The notes below the pieces were generated by a model. It searched no databases. It was not told where the DNA came from and worked only from the letters and a program-made list of their open reading frames with translations. A DNA stretch of 64,000 bases, from contig JAGTJL010000006.1 in NCBI GenBank assembly GCA_020746875.1, positions 1,860,001 to 1,924,000 on the forward strand. The letters are read 5' to 3'. This DNA comes from Rhexocercosporidium sp. MPI-PUGE-AT-0058 (Eukaryota > Ascomycota > Leotiomycetes > Helotiales). The stretch's first letter is position 1. Every line of letters begins with the position of its first letter. Made by a program: the position numbers and the translations under genes. Shown here piece after piece: positions 46,315 to 58,983 of this stretch.

Positions 46315-47447
46315 CTACTGAGTCTTTCGACTCTCGGCTTCTGTGGTCTCTGCAATCGTGGCTGTGTCTTCAGCTGCCCTAGCTTCAGCCACCGTCGCTG
46401 CCTGAGCAGGAGTGGGCTCCTCAAGCTCTTCTGGGTCATCATCTCCCTGTACATCAGCAACTCGTTCACCAGCAGCGTCAAGGGTTCTCGCTGTCCAAGC
46501 TCGCACCCAGGTCCATACAGCCTATATATCATTAGTTTCCCATCACCCCTAGAAGGAACAGAACTTACAGCCAAGAAGGTAATTATCCCAATGATCACAA
46601 TAGTCCATGAAATATCAGCAAGCCTGTCTCGTCCATTTGCTCCTGCTGCCCTTCTCCGGCCACCTCCTCCAACTATCCCAGTATTTCTTAGGTTGAACCA
46701 ATGCCATGGCGACATAGCAAAGAAAACTTTAACAAATCCAAGGAGCCCAAGAGATGCCAAGCCTTTCAAGAAGTGTTCGAGCCATGAGGCATCCTCGTTT
46801 TCAAGGAGCAACGCTGTTCCGCCAGTTGGCAATGATGTGATCGTATCGTAAGGGTCAAGGTATAAGTTGATGATCGGGTCTGCCACGAAGCCAAAAATGA
46901 AGACTGTAGTGAGCATAATCAGGAAGGTGATTGCAATTTGCGTCAAAGTGCTTGTGATCAATCGACTCCATCGCATTCTTTCCAATCGGTACTGATATTT
47001 GCACGTAGGGCATTCCCAGAAGCTTCGCCGGCTGTACGATGGATCCGAATGCCTCCATGATTGTAGACAACCCTCGTGTACATATTTCTGGGACCCGCGA
47101 CATTTGCATGGTCTGATCAATCGACCAGAGCTGGGATCTGATGATGTGTAGGAAACCCTGGGAGCTGGGTGAAGGATCGAAGGGATATCTCCTACGAGAG
47201 GTTCAAGAGTTGGAGTTACTTCCTCCAAACAGATCCTGCATGTTCGAGTTGCATAATGCCTCTGAGGTGGTGGGGTGGGTGGTGGGGTATGCTGCTCGAA
47301 ATCTTCAGAAGAAGTTTCCACGTCGGCTTCTGGAGCTTCATCTGCAAAAGGACCTGGCACAGACGTAGAATCGTCTTCGTCGTTCCCTACATCGTTCGTA
47401 GAGTCAGGCCAAGACCAGTTGGCTCGAGGTTGGTATGGAACAGACAT
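46315..47447 (-). CDS. RING-CH (MARCH-type) membrane ubiquitin ligase
   Basis: A predicted membrane-bound E3 ligase. Exons 47447-46569 and 46521-46315 are in phase and give 361 residues. After an acidic, Pro-rich N-terminus comes the C4HC3 RING-CH finger: CRICLEE, a spacer, CKCRGSQKYVHEGCLQSW and FWECPTCKYQY, giving the Cys-x2-Cys, Cys-x-Cys, His-x2-Cys, Cys-x2-Cys pattern. Hydrophobic segments follow: TQIAITFLIMLTTVFIFGF, a middle one (ASLGLLGFVKVFFAM) and WTIVIIGIITFLAAVW. The C-terminus is Ala, Glu and Thr-rich and disordered. Yeast Ssm4/Doa10 has the same finger but is much larger; this is a short MARCH-like form. It is divergent to PRE8. Confidence 0.9.
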
Positions 47448-47939
47448 GGTGGCGGTAGCTCAGCTGGGATAGCTATGCAAGCATTGAAGAAGCTTCGCAA
47501 AGCTCTGCGGCTCCTAGAAATGATCAGTGGTGAGGCATTAGTGAAATAGAAAAGAACCCCTTCAACGCCGAGGTACTTGAAGGCTTGCGTGACTGATGAG
47601 ATGTGGCTCTTGTGAGTTCCAGAAAGACAAAGAAGAGGGAGGGAGGGATGCTCCGCCGCTTTTCGGTGGTTAAACTCGAACTTGTATCGCTCCCCGAGCC
47701 GAGAGCTACGTGGATTCCCGCCTGATATACGAGGCATTTTCTAAGGCTGCAATTTAGCCTTCCATGGGTCGTAGGCCAGGCACTCGCGTCCTGGGAAGCC
47801 TTCCCTAGCTTGAGCTTCTTCTACAACCACAACAGCTCAATTATTTCTCTCCACCAAGTCTCCAAACACCCTCGCGACTTTTCCTCACACATTAGCCTGC
47901 GATTTGATTCCAGAGGCATTTCAAAGATAGACAGGCATC
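47448..47939. promoter_or_regulatory. Divergent promoter of RING-CH and PRE8 genes
   Basis: 492 bases separate two divergent starts, a ubiquitin ligase and a proteasome subunit, so shared control is possible. I see no sequence that I can name as a proteasome-associated control element with confidence. Confidence 0.4.
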
Positions 47940-49062
47940 ATGGCGGATAGATATTCCTTCTCGTTGACAACCTTCAGTCCAAGGTAAAGCTCCCAATCCA
48001 TGTCCTTAGCTATCCCAGACGCGCAATATGGCGAGTTGTAGCAATCTTGTCGTTCATTACTGACTCTAAGTAGTGGGAAGCTGGTACAAATAGGTTCGTT
48101 CATCCAAAATCACAAGACGGCTCATGCGCTGGCTCTCACCGTTCGCTCTTAATATAGCTAGGAAGCTAACTTCCTGGGGATAGAGTATGCATTGAATGCT
48201 GTTAACCAAGGTGTAACTGCACTGGGCATTAAGGGTAAGCTTCAACAATGACCCTGTAAGCTCTTGGAAGCTGTTCTGATGCAATTACAGCTACAAACGG
48301 AATCGTCCTAGCCACCGAAAAGAAGTCATCATCTCCCCTCATCGATCCCCCCTCCCTCTCGAAAGTCAGCCTCATCACCCCAAACATCGGCATGGTCTAC
48401 TCCGGAATGGGCCCAGATTACAGAGTACTAGTCGACAAGGCGCGCAAAGTCTCACACACTGGGTACAAGAGAATCTACAACGAGTACCCACCAACGAGAA
48501 TATTAGTGCAAGATGTAGCCAGAGTCATGCAGGAGGCTACGCAATCAGGAGGCGTACGGCCATATGGTGTCAGTCTATTGATTGCTGGTTGGGACGAGGG
48601 CATTGAGCCAGATTCGGAGGAGGCTGCGACTACTGATACGCATCCGGATGAGAAAAAGGCGTCAGGCAAGACTGGTGGCACTTTGAAGGGCGGACCCATG
48701 TTGTACCAGGTTGATCCAAGTGGCAGTTACTTCCCATGGAAGGCAACCGCTATTGGCAAGAGTGCTACTTCTGCGAAGACATTCTTGGAGAAGAGATACA
48801 CTGAGGGGTTGGAGTTGGAGGATGCCGTCCACATCGCTCTATTGACATTGAAGGAGACGATTGAGGGAGAGATGAACGGCGAGACTGTAGAGATTGGTAA
48901 GCGTCAACTTTCCGAAAATTGTACGTAATGCTAATTTGTAAAGGTATTGTTGGACCACCAGCTCACCACCTGCTTGGCGTTGAGGGGGTTGAGGGGGCAC
49001 AAGGACCACGATTCAGAAAGCTGACACCGCAAGAGATCGAGGATTACCTTACGAATCTATGA
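47940..49062 (+). CDS. PRE8: 20S proteasome subunit alpha type 2
   Basis: A structural alpha-ring subunit of the 20S proteasome, without a catalytic Thr. Five exons: 47940-47983, 48071-48093, 48184-48234, 48291-48896 and 48944-49062, giving 280 residues in phase. The N-terminus [20 protein letters not shown] is the alpha-subunit signature, assembled from exon 1 and a 23-nt exon. It continues [45 protein letters not shown] and [16 protein letters not shown]. An acidic and basic insert of roughly 25-30 residues (after GWDEGIEP, before [15 protein letters not shown]) makes it longer than the yeast protein. The end is less conserved ([10 protein letters not shown]). It is divergent to the RING-CH gene and converges with the RCC1 gene, 120 bases away. 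Confidence 0.95.
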
Positions 49063-49182
49063 GCTTCTTTCATGGCAAATGCAGGGTTGTTTTCGTTGCG
49101 CATTGAGAGCACCGGTGTATTATAGAATGGCATGAGAAGACAAAATGAAGGACACGAGATACCAACATGAACCGCTTTTCTT

Positions 49183-50584
49183 TCATGTACCATTTTCTAC
49201 TACCACGAACGAGTTCTTGTATCCAGCATGAACGCTCAAGATACGCTGGCCCTCCTCCAGAGGCAGTTCTACCTGCTCCCAATTCTCGTGCTCCTTCACA
49301 TCTGATCCAAGCTGACCATTTCCACCATCCCCTACAACAAACAGTTTCCGATCCATCGTCACCGCAAGGATATGATTCATTCCCACCGCAACATCCCAAA
49401 CATCGTCGCCTTTCAAATCAATCGGCATGGGAGTACCCTCCAGTCCTTCCAGAACCGCCTTCTGACCAGCTCTTCCACCCCAAACATACAGATCATTATC
49501 ATCCGTCAAAGCAGCCGTTACATACCCACCCGATGAAATCTTTCTGATGCGTCCTCCAGGAAGTTCGGCTAAATCCTCTACGATGCTTGGAATATTTGCT
49601 GGACTTTGGAATGGGTCAACAACCGTGCAGGTTAAGCTGATTGGGTATAGAGGATGGGTGAGGACTTACTACTTATGTGAGACTTCCCGCCCAAGACAGT
49701 TGGGATATCGTCCATCGCCCCAGGTATATACTCTTCCCTCTTCCTTTGAGAGGGTAGTGAACGTCGTCTGATTTGCTACGATCTGTCGTAATTCTTCTGG
49801 TAGTTTGATGGTGTTTCCGCTCTTGGTTTGGAAGTTCTGAAGGGATGGGTATTGCATTAAGGTGGTGGGTGTAAATTCTATAAGAGAATAAGAATATGAA
49901 GGATTCTAATGTGTGAACAGACTTGCCAGCTAGCTGGTCGTTTCCAGCTATTGCTAGGCTAGGGAAGCGGTCTTGTTCAGAAAGGCAGTGGGAGATGAGT
50001 TCGTCTGGTACGCCTGCTGTGAGGAGGCCGTGTGAGGTTTGTACTAGTATTTGTTAGTATGAGACTTCATAGCCTAACACAAAGTGTATAATAGAATTGA
50101 AAGCCAAGCAGGCCATATAGAATAGCGTCAACCCGTATGAGCACGTAAGGCCCTATTTTTAGGATTTTCTTGACGTTGGCGCAAGCCAACATCCAACGAT
50201 AAAGCAAGGCCCCGACCGAAATACTAGCAACTGCTACAGTATACATATACATTTATTTGAAACCTGTAATAATACAACAAAGAGAAAATCAAAGGAAGAA
50301 AACGACCAGAAGTAACCAGACTCATACGATCACGTGCTATACAAATTACAGCTTTCTTGAGCGAACCACTTAAGGTCGTTGGATGAAGCTTTTCCTTGAC
50401 AAAAACTTGATGAAACTAGCCAATTCTACTTACCCAAAGTGGCCGAAATGCTTGTCCGTAGAACCTCAATATGCTTGTCTCGGAGAACACACTTGAAGGT
50501 CTTTAGATCCCTGGAATCCAGCCCCTTCCCCTCAGAAAAATCGAGCTGACCCCAGGCATTGAATCCCGACGCCCAAAGCTCCAT
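49183..50584 (-). CDS. RCC1-repeat protein
   Basis: A beta-propeller protein of RCC1 type; its partner and location are unknown. The best model has exons 50584-50434, 50043-49927, 49877-49673 and 49636-49183, giving 308 residues. RCC1 blades show as ELWASGFNAWGQLDF at the start, RVYTWGDGRYPNCLGRE, DLYVWGGRAGQ and LFVVGDGGNGQLGSD. The first intron is 390 nt, far longer than its neighbours. The second starts with GC (GCAAGT donor) rather than GT. The third is only 36 nt and is less certain, because the alternatives break the frame. The short length and few blades fit a truncated RCC1-like protein common in filamentous fungi. It is divergent to the Hsp70-like gene. Confidence 0.75.
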
Positions 50585-51441
50585 CCTTGCGCAAAAATTG
50601 AGACACGCTGCTCTTTACGAGCTGGCTAAGCTGGCGTGCATTTCATGAATAGTTGGTAGTTGGTGATTTGTTTTGGAACCGCGGCGACTCAGCCTCCAGG
50701 ATGCTTGCCCTGCGCCCCCCACCTCCACCTCTTGACGAGGGAAAGGTTCTACTCGGCCTTAGCTTCGCTCTGTCAGCCGATGAAATGCATCTTTTTTGAA
50801 CAGACGACAACAACAACTGTACTGTAAATGGTCTTATTCTATCAAACTGATATCTGCCTCGAAGTCCCCTTGAATTTTTTCTGTGTTCGGCACCTCCAAG
50901 CGTCGCAATATCAGCCCTAGACTTCGCTGACGTCGGCTTCGAATTTCGCCAAGGACCCCCAGGTCGAAGCCTCGAGGAACTGCTTGCTGCCTGTAGGCAC
51001 CCACTTGTGTTCCTGCAGGGACCGAAATCACCTCGAACGGGACAGACGACTAGCCATCTTCCCTACCTTCCTCAGGACAAGGTTTTTGTTTATCTGGCCT
51101 TGTGTCCCTCTCGCGTTCTGTGCTCTGTATATCAACTGCACGCTGTCTGGAATTGCCGAGTTGGCGGATCTTTTTTCCCTTTATATATCTGCACAAGTTC
51201 CGCTACAACCTGATCTTTTTTCTGCTTTATAACTTGTCAATCTGTCAAAAATTCTTCCTCGGCCAGACGTTCAGTCCTTTCCGGCATACGGAAGCTTTGT
51301 ACGTCAAGTGTGGTGGAGTTGATGAAAGATTGAACGCTCAGGCGACTCAATTGATTTTCAAACTCCTAGAATTGGAGCGAGTTGGGATCTGCAGTCTATG
51401 GCTACAATCTTCTACGCTGAATCAGGATCCCATTAGCAATC
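50585..51441. promoter_or_regulatory. Divergent promoter region of RCC1 and Hsp70-like genes
   Basis: About 860 bases between the two starts. Frames here are short and overlap each other. I could not name a heat-shock element with certainty. Confidence 0.4.
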
Positions 51442-53688
51442 ATGAACCTCAGTCTTCCTCTCCGGCCGGCGAATAGGCGGAACGACGAGAGCAGGAATCA
51501 CTTCACGAACTACACCCCCACTTCCTCGACTGAAGCTATTGCTGGACCGGTGAGAGAGCCTGCTCCCCTTAATGATCGGTTGATTGTTGGATTGGATTTT
51601 GGGACTACGTATTCTGGGTAAGTTTTGTCTCTTGTCAGTCATTGTGTTAATGCAGTTGTGTCTGTGAGAGGGACTGTGCAGTGTTTTCAATGAGATGGGT
51701 GTTTGTACCAGGACAAATGCAATACTCAGTGACCATGGCCTAATCCTCTGAATCAAATCAATGCGTGGAAAGCTAGTGCTTTTCTTTCTTAAACTTAATA
51801 AGTAAATGTTGTCAATGTGATAAAGCAATCTTGATTTCAATTGACTAATGTCGAACAGTGTCGCTGCTGTCTATACATCAACACCGGACGATGTCGAAAT
51901 CATCAAGACCTGGCCTGGAGGAAACGGAATCACATCAGACAAGGTCCCCACAGAGATAGCATACGACTATCCACCCGGCTCTCCAGACGGCGCCGAACCC
52001 ACGATAAAATGGGGTTTCCAATTCAGGCCCGAAGAATCCAGACTTCGATGCATCAAACTCTTCCTCGACCGGTCACAGAAGCTACCTTTCTACGTCAGTC
52101 CGTTGGAGACTGCAGCACAGTTGAAGAAATTCAACAAGAATGTTGTGGATGCTGTGAGTGACTACCTTACTCAGGTGTATAACCATACCATGGAGACTCT
52201 TACACGGCGGTATGGGGAGTCGTTTATGGCTTCGACGAAAGTCGAGTTCGTGCTCACTTGTCCTGCTGTATGGTCTGATGCGGCAAAGAACACTACTCTA
52301 CTGGCTGCGGAAAAGGCTGGAATGGGATCCAAGTCCGATATTCAGATGATCAGTGAGCCGGAAGCGGCCGCTGTATACACTCTCAAAGCCATTCAACCCA
52401 ATCACTTGAGTGCTGGGGACAACTTTGTTGTTTGCGACGCTGGTGGCGGGACTGTTGATTTGATTGCTTACAAAATCATCTCGCTGAAGCCACTGAGGGT
52501 TGAGGAATCTGCAGTCGGCACCGGAGGGCTTTGCGGAAGTGCGTTTCTCAACTATCGTTTCGAGGAGCATGTACGAGGTCGGATTGGTCATGCTAGATTT
52601 GACGAGATGAAATTGAGGAAGGGAAAGTGCTGGCAGATGGGACTTAGATACTGGGAAGAGTTCGTCAAGCGGAACTTCAACGAGGAAGAGCACACGGAGG
52701 TCAACGTCCCTTTCCCAGGTCTACCCGACGACGAAGAGGCTGGTCTGGACTGTGGATTCTTGGTCATGACCGCACCGCAGATCAAAGAGATCTTCGAGCC
52801 TGTGGTGAAGGAGGTCTGTGAACTTGTTCAAGGACAAGTAGATGGTATCAGACAGAAGGGAGGTATCGTATCCGGGATCGTATTGGTGGGTGGATTTGGT
52901 CAAAGCAACTATCTGTACACGCGGCTGAAATCACATTTCAACACCGCGGCGCCACCTCCTTACAGCGAGAGACCAACACACGCACAAGCCACAGCCCTTA
53001 TCTCGAACGGCTCAGTTGAGGTGATGCAACCTGTCAATGCGTGGACGGCTGTGGTTCGAGGAGCAGTGTTAAGAGGTCTCGAGGGGAGTATGGTCGTTTC
53101 TCGAAAGGCGAGAATGCATTATGGTACTTCGTACGCTACGGTGTATGATGAGGATAAACACCAGGTAAGCGAGAGGTACTGGAGTCCTCTCTGGGAACGC
53201 TGGATGGTTAGTGATAGGATGCAGTGGCATATCACCAGTAAGTGTCTCTCTCTTTACCCCCAAAACCTCATACTAACTTTCTCACAGAGGGGGAGACTCT
53301 CAGTGCAGCCACCCCCATCAGTTTTCACTACACGCGGAACTTCCGGTAAGCAGCTAAATAACTTCCATGACCCCAAAGCTCCACGACACACTTACTTATG
53401 TCAACCAGACCAGGCCAATCTCTCGTCGTATCGGACGATCTCATTGCCTCAGACGCCGATGGCGAACCTCCCAACGCCTACTCTCGAGACCTCGTGAACG
53501 TCTGCACACTCACGACTGATCTCGGCGCTGTACCGAAAAGTCTCTTCACGAGACTTACAACGACGAGGGGAGTGGAGTTCGATAATTTGGATTTTACGCT
53601 TGAGATGGTGGTTGAGAGTGCGGGACTGGCGTTTGAATTGAAAGTTGATGGTTTTAGGTATGGGAGGGTGGAGGCGGAGTTTCATTGA
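51442..53688 (+). CDS. Hsp70-family ATPase-like protein (HSPA12 type)
   Basis: An actin-fold ATPase related to HSPA12, which lacks the classic peptide-binding half of Hsp70. Exons 51442-51617, 51859-53237, 53288-53345 and 53409-53688 give 630 residues in phase. A disordered N-terminus of about 45 residues precedes the phosphate-1 loop LIVGLDFGTTYSG. Then come VLTCPAVWSDAAKNTT, ISEPEAAAVYTL, the phosphate-2 loop VVCDAGGGTVDLIAY and the adenosine motif IVLVGGFGQSNYL. The C-terminal region, including FELKVDGFRYGRVEAEF, is beta-rich. Fungi carry many such paralogs, and their clients are unknown. The first intron (241 nt), placed inside the phosphate-1 loop codons, is long for this window. Confidence 0.92.
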
Positions 53689-55957
53689 GGGTGAGGAGGG
53701 TGGCATGGGAATGAGGTGTTGTTGGGGTTTTGTGGAGGGGAGGTGAGGAAAGGGGGGTAATGACTTAGTAGATAGGTACAGCACTGAGGTGAGGATATAT
53801 AAGCCTGTCTCATATGACTGCTATAGGGTAGCAATACCCTCTTGAAGCTCTTTATACTTGCTTTGAAAGCCGTCAATGGTCCAGTGTATATCTCGTTGCC
53901 TTACTTAACCAAGAGGGCTTTGGGAGCCTGTTTCTATCGAAGTCATGTCAACACACACAAATGTGAAATCGCCACTGTAGAATCTCCAGAGCGACTGTCT
54001 CTTTCGCACATCTTTCGCAGCAACCAATTCCACTCATTCAGAAATATAACTGCGACGTCGGTCACTGTCGCGGAAGAAGAAGATGTTCACTTTCCTCACC
54101 GCACTTTCAGTCAATGCAAGTGGCCATCCTTGACCGCCCCCTAAAAACTCTTCACAGTCTTTCGACTTTTCTCACATTTTCACACCCTCAAAATTTCTCT
54201 CTTTCTTTTAGACTTTCCAACCCTCCCTTCCCGGTTCTGTGTTACGTGGCATGCATAATATATGCATAAGTGTTGTGTTTCCTGTTTTTCGGTTCTTCAC
54301 ATGTTCTAAAAAGTCGAGATGGGGAAAGGATCTCACGATCGATCTGAAAGGAAAGAAAAGTAGCTTCCGGTCCTCGGAGAAAGCAAGATATATTCTAGAA
54401 AGTTCCAACATTGCGAGATCGCTGTTCTTGCATACTAGGTGATGTGATCCAATCACTCTGAGTATAAGGCGAGCGACTGCGTGGTTCGCCAGCGATACGG
54501 GCGGCGGCACAGTTCCATGTCTCCTTTCAAAGTACCGTATTCACATTCTGACATATAAAATACCATCAAGATCCGTGAACGAGTGACATTTGACATTCCC
54601 AACTAGTTTCAAACGCCACAGATCCAACTACAACTCTCCTATCTAGTGGATCGCCGCTAGTTCGCCATAGAGGCTATGCAGGGGCCCTTCCTCTGGAGCG
54701 GTGACTCCAACATTTGCCTGCGTAGTATCCAATAGTATAGCTCTGATGGTTCTGATGGCTTTTTCAGCGAGTAGCAACTTTGCAGGACCGAGGGTTTTGA
54801 CTTTTGGTTGGGTGGGTTCCGCTGATATCGTTTAAATATCTAAGCAGTCCTGCGGAACGTCGAGACACTCAGCTTCATAGGTAGCTAGGTTAGCTCGCCA
54901 CGATTTTCGAATTCCAGATAAAACAGGTATTTCTATGAAAGGATGAAGTTTTCCCTATCAATAGGATGATTGAAGGAGGGCTCACGAGGGCGGTTTTACA
55001 GTTGGGCAGTCGCTCCTGCAACACCATTAATTCAACCCAATCAGGCAATCGATGCCCAATGTCGTGTACTCCGCATCTATTCTACGGCTTTCTGTTGAGT
55101 GCCGTACCGTCAGACACCTTTGGGCGGACAAGGATATGGAAGGGTTCTGGAATATCGAATCGGAATGGCATCCTTAGTCTCATCATCACATTGGGTAGGG
55201 AGATCGTTGGGCTGGAAGGTAAGTAAGTACCTATGGAAGATATGTGCTGAGTGGAGATGTGTGTGTGGTTCATTGAAAGACCCGTGCTAATGACTCAAGC
55301 AAGCTTTTCCAGTCTGTCTGCTGTCTGCTGTCTTCTGTGAAGAACTTATAAACAATAACGCCTGCGATCGAACCGGGAAATGAAGCTCCAAGAAGGGAGA
55401 CAAACAGCCATGATCATCATCCAAACGCATCTGAAATACCAACACGGAATCAGATCAAACCACACATTATCATCATCTAGAAACCCGAAATCCAATACCG
55501 TTCCGTCCATCCAGGTCTTAATGCCGCATCCCACATGTCAGCCATGGGGAAGTTCATCCGATCGTCAGGCATACAGCACCCCAGGTGTCTGCCTAGCCGG
55601 GTGTCCCTGACACCAGGAACCAAAGGCTCGGTAACACCGTCATCATACATACAAAAAAAGTTCCCAGCAAACAAAAAATGGTATCCAGAAAGAAGGAAAT
55701 AATTTTTAGACGAAATAGAAATTAAAATCCGGACCGGCCGAGGGCTTTTGCCACCTTGCCACCAAAGAACAGGATGCTCAGCCACAACGATGATGGAGTC
55801 GCCATCGCACCAGAGCATGCCGGAGTATATGTATGAACCCGACCATACTGTCGGGTACAGGAGGAGGATGTTTTGTTTGGATGTCGAGAGGAGTTCGTCT
55901 CACAAGCGTCTCGACCCATTCTCGGCCGGACCCGGAACAGAGATTACACGGAGCAGA
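53689..55957. other. Convergent intergenic region without a clear gene
   Basis: About 2.3 kb between two 3' ends. Frames of 100-113 codons exist on the minus strand (54208-54510, 55477-55818) without recognised domains. No repeats or RNA genes were noticed. Confidence 0.45.
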
Positions 55958-56794
55958 TTATGACCTGGGCTCCTGATATATAATCTTGTTCTTTCCATAT
56001 GGTTTGTAAGTCGTTCCGCTTCCCTCCTTCCCTTTGTCTCTTCGGATCCGACGCTCCTCTCTCACCAATTTGTTCCCAAACTCATGTCTCAGACGCGGTT
56101 CGTCCTGTCGTTCCCTTGCCTCCGCCTCTGGAGTCTTGAAACCATACTCAACGAGATTCGCACAGAGCGGTCGCTCCGTATACTCCATATAGAAGTCGTA
56201 GTCTTCTTTGCTGAGTAGCTGGCCTTGGTATAGCTGCTTGATGACGAAATAATCTGGCCGCGAGTGCTGGAGAGTGGCATTGTCTTGATAGTGACTGCCT
56301 ATATGAATCATCCTATCCCTATAATTCTGGAAAACTGTTCCATCGCAGAAGATGCAAACGGTTGTGGGTGGAGGAGCAGTCTCCATGAAGTGCGACGCTC
56401 CGTGCTGGACCCATTCTTCAAATCGCTCGGGATGGAATGTGACGCCGCAGTCGAACATTTCTGCGAATTCGCAGGGCAGATCGTATGTGTATTCGAGGGG
56501 CGTCATGGTCGCTGGTGGGTTCCTGTACCAGGGAGGTGCGATGTGAATGGATGGGGCTTCAGAAGATGATGATGCCGAAGAACGACGACTGATGCTGTCG
56601 CTTCGCCTGCTCGAACTGCTCACACTTGACTGACTACTGTCTGTTGGGCTCGTGGAAGGCACTGGAGCTGGTCGATTTCTGTATCCTCTGGCGATACCTG
56701 CCGATGTGTTGACCACCTTCTGAGACGGAAGATTCAATATAGTTCTCTCACTTTTATCCTCTAGGAACACGCGGAGTCGTTCTCGAGTACCCAT
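55958..56794 (-). CDS. Conserved fungal protein with a C2H2-type finger
   Basis: A 278-residue protein from the ATG at 56794 (MGTRERLRVFLEDK). The frame is open further up to 57310, but that part is Ser/Arg/Pro-rich and looks like leader sequence, so I kept the later start. A Ser-rich linker (residues about 45-80) is followed by WYRNPPATMTPLEYTYDLPC and by a finger-like unit, VCIFCDGTVFQNYRDRMIHIGSHY, matching C-x2-C-x12-H-x3-H. The C-terminus is charged and basic (LVREERRIRRDKGKEG). DNA binding is possible but not shown. I recognise no named family. It lies alone, 3' end facing the Hsp70-like gene. Confidence 0.7.
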   Translation of the reverse strand: MGTRERLRVFLEDKSERTILNLPSQKVVNTSAGIARGYRNRPAPVPSTSPTDSSQSSVSSSSRRSDSISRRSSASSSSEAPSIHIAPPWYRNPPATMTPLEYTYDLPCEFAEMFDCGVTFHPERFEEWVQHGASHFMETAPPPTTVCIFCDGTVFQNYRDRMIHIGSHYQDNATLQHSRPDYFVIKQLYQGQLLSKEDYDFYMEYTERPLCANLVEYGFKTPEAEARERQDEPRLRHEFGNKLVREERRIRRDKGKEGSGTTYKPYGKNKIIYQEPRS

Positions 56795-58983
56795 TACCAC
56801 ACCAACACAGATACTGCGAAAGCTTGTGCTGGCTTCCCGAAGCGCGAGTGAAGAATTGGAGTGAAGTGAGGGCTGGGAGAGGATGGAGGGAGGATGGTGG
56901 GGGAATGCGGGGTGTTGGTGATGGGTTGGGAGGGAACGACGAAAAGAACCAAAATATGCTTGAATGCGTTCTGGTTGGATCCAGCCCAAGATTCGTTCCG
57001 AGAAGGCCAAAAAAACTCCACCGAAACTACCAACAGTCCGTCGATGGATGGCTTCCAGAGTCTCCAGACGTCCTGCTCCCAGAGTTGTGCTTGGAGGTTG
57101 TCGTGGAGTGGAGGAGAGAGACGGAGCTCGAGATGCTGGCGTGGCCGTGGCGCGATGACTGACTGGAAACTCTCGCTTGGGGACTGCACAACAAAGGAAG
57201 GGAAGACGGGTGTTATTGCGATGAGCAGACTCAACAGCACGGCAGAAAAACACTCGGAGGAGAAGCTTCTCGATAGAGTGAGTCGCGATCTTTGTATCGA
57301 GTATCTCCAAATTGATGGGTGCTGATCTTAAAGTAGGAAGAGGGTTGCAAGCTACTGTAGATGGATTTTAATTTCCATGCAGAGCCAGCTGTGCTGTCCG
57401 ATCTCAGTCCACCAAGGGGGTCATTTAAATACACCACCGACAAGGGTCGCCAGCTCATTCTTGACCAGTCCAGCAGCACGACGGGTCAGAGCAGAGTCTC
57501 GTGGTCCAATCTACCCACCAATGTGCCGATTTCTCCCTCTGGGATTTCTATTTTCATATCCCTCATTCGTCCGGATACGGCACTTTTTGACTTCTCACGA
57601 TTTACAGCCTTATCGAGTACCACGATGCTTGGAGTTCGAAACGGGGTACTCGCATATCTTCAAGCATCCGCGTTGCACCGCACGATTCAGTACTCTCCCA
57701 CCTCTCCATTCCCACGGATCACCGTTCTGGAAGAGAGGACGCGCAGCAAGTATTGGCGAAATCGTAAGTGATTTCTCAATGTACTGTACTGCACGACATA
57801 CGTGGAGTTCATGGTGAGGATTGCTGTATGCCTGCAGCTAGCCGGTCTGCTTTTTTTGATAGCAGCTCAACACGCGAGGCCATTGGTCCCTTGGACGCTA
57901 GAAATCCCAGAAAGCAAACAAGAAACCTGCCGGGTCTGGGTGCTGTACACACCGCTCCTCTAGCTGCACAAGAGAGATTGGTATAAGTGGCCAACATGAT
58001 CTAGATTTCAAATCAGATTTAAGATGGTTACTTTACTTCAAGCCCAAAAATAATCCAATCGTCCTCATTCCGGCGATCAAGAAGCCCCCTTCCTGACCGG
58101 GCACGACAGGACGAAAGCAGTCATGAGGTACTGTTTCTGTTACTTCAAGACGCTGAGCGACATCCTATGCAAATCTTGCAGGATCTCGGGCGGGATATGA
58201 GATTTGGGATCTGCATTTCGAATCGGTTCTTTGATATACAACCGGGCTCTCCTCTTTTTGGTTCTATCCGGGCCGTTTCTTTCTCTTGTTTACGGGGTTT
58301 GATGCCGAGAGACATGTCTCTATCGACCTAGAGATGCTTGTCCGACATCGCGCATAAAGACTACCAGGGTTGCTTGGAGTCAACTCGCAAGCAAATCACA
58401 ACACTCCTGCAGCGCGGGGATGACAAGATATTCTTCTCTGCCCATGGGAAGAGTTCTGGCTTACCGCCATCGAACATTCGACCGACACTTTATCAAAAAG
58501 CCACACAGAATCATAGATGAATGGGGTGCAGGGGCTATTGATTCAAAGGCGGGTATCCCCGAACTATCCACTAACGATGCCAATGAACAAATGCGTGGCA
58601 CCCACACTTTTAGGGGGCAGAGCCTCACGGCATGATTATGACCCGAGGACTTCTCGATGGGAGGGGGTCCTATTGCGTCCGTGAATGGTGGGGATGTGAG
58701 TCCTCGCAATCGTGAGTGGCTGGAACGTCAACTGTAAGTTGGGAACGGGATGGATGATGGTGCATGTGTGCCTGCAAAGGCTGCACGTAGATTGATCTAT
58801 TTCGGCAGAACATCCTACTCGGTATCCCGCTGGGTATCATGACGATTCTCAAGATCCATTGATATCAGGATTTAGATGACGAAGCTGCCGCGTCACTCCA
58901 ATCAGACCTTTTCTAGATCTGATACGAATCTCAAGGGTATAATAATTCCTCCTCTATCATCACCACCATCAACGAAGCTTTAG
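56795..58983. other. Intergenic region upstream of the C2H2-type gene
   Basis: About 2.2 kb. The C2H2 gene promoter lies near 56794-57310. A 136-codon plus-strand frame (57361-57771) ends just after a donor-like GTAAGT, so a short unrecognised transcript is possible, but no domain supports it. Confidence 0.4.

Noticed and set aside
56795..57310. Upstream extension of the C2H2-type protein
   Set aside because: Open but low-complexity and without family resemblance; the ATG at 56794 gives a cleaner start.
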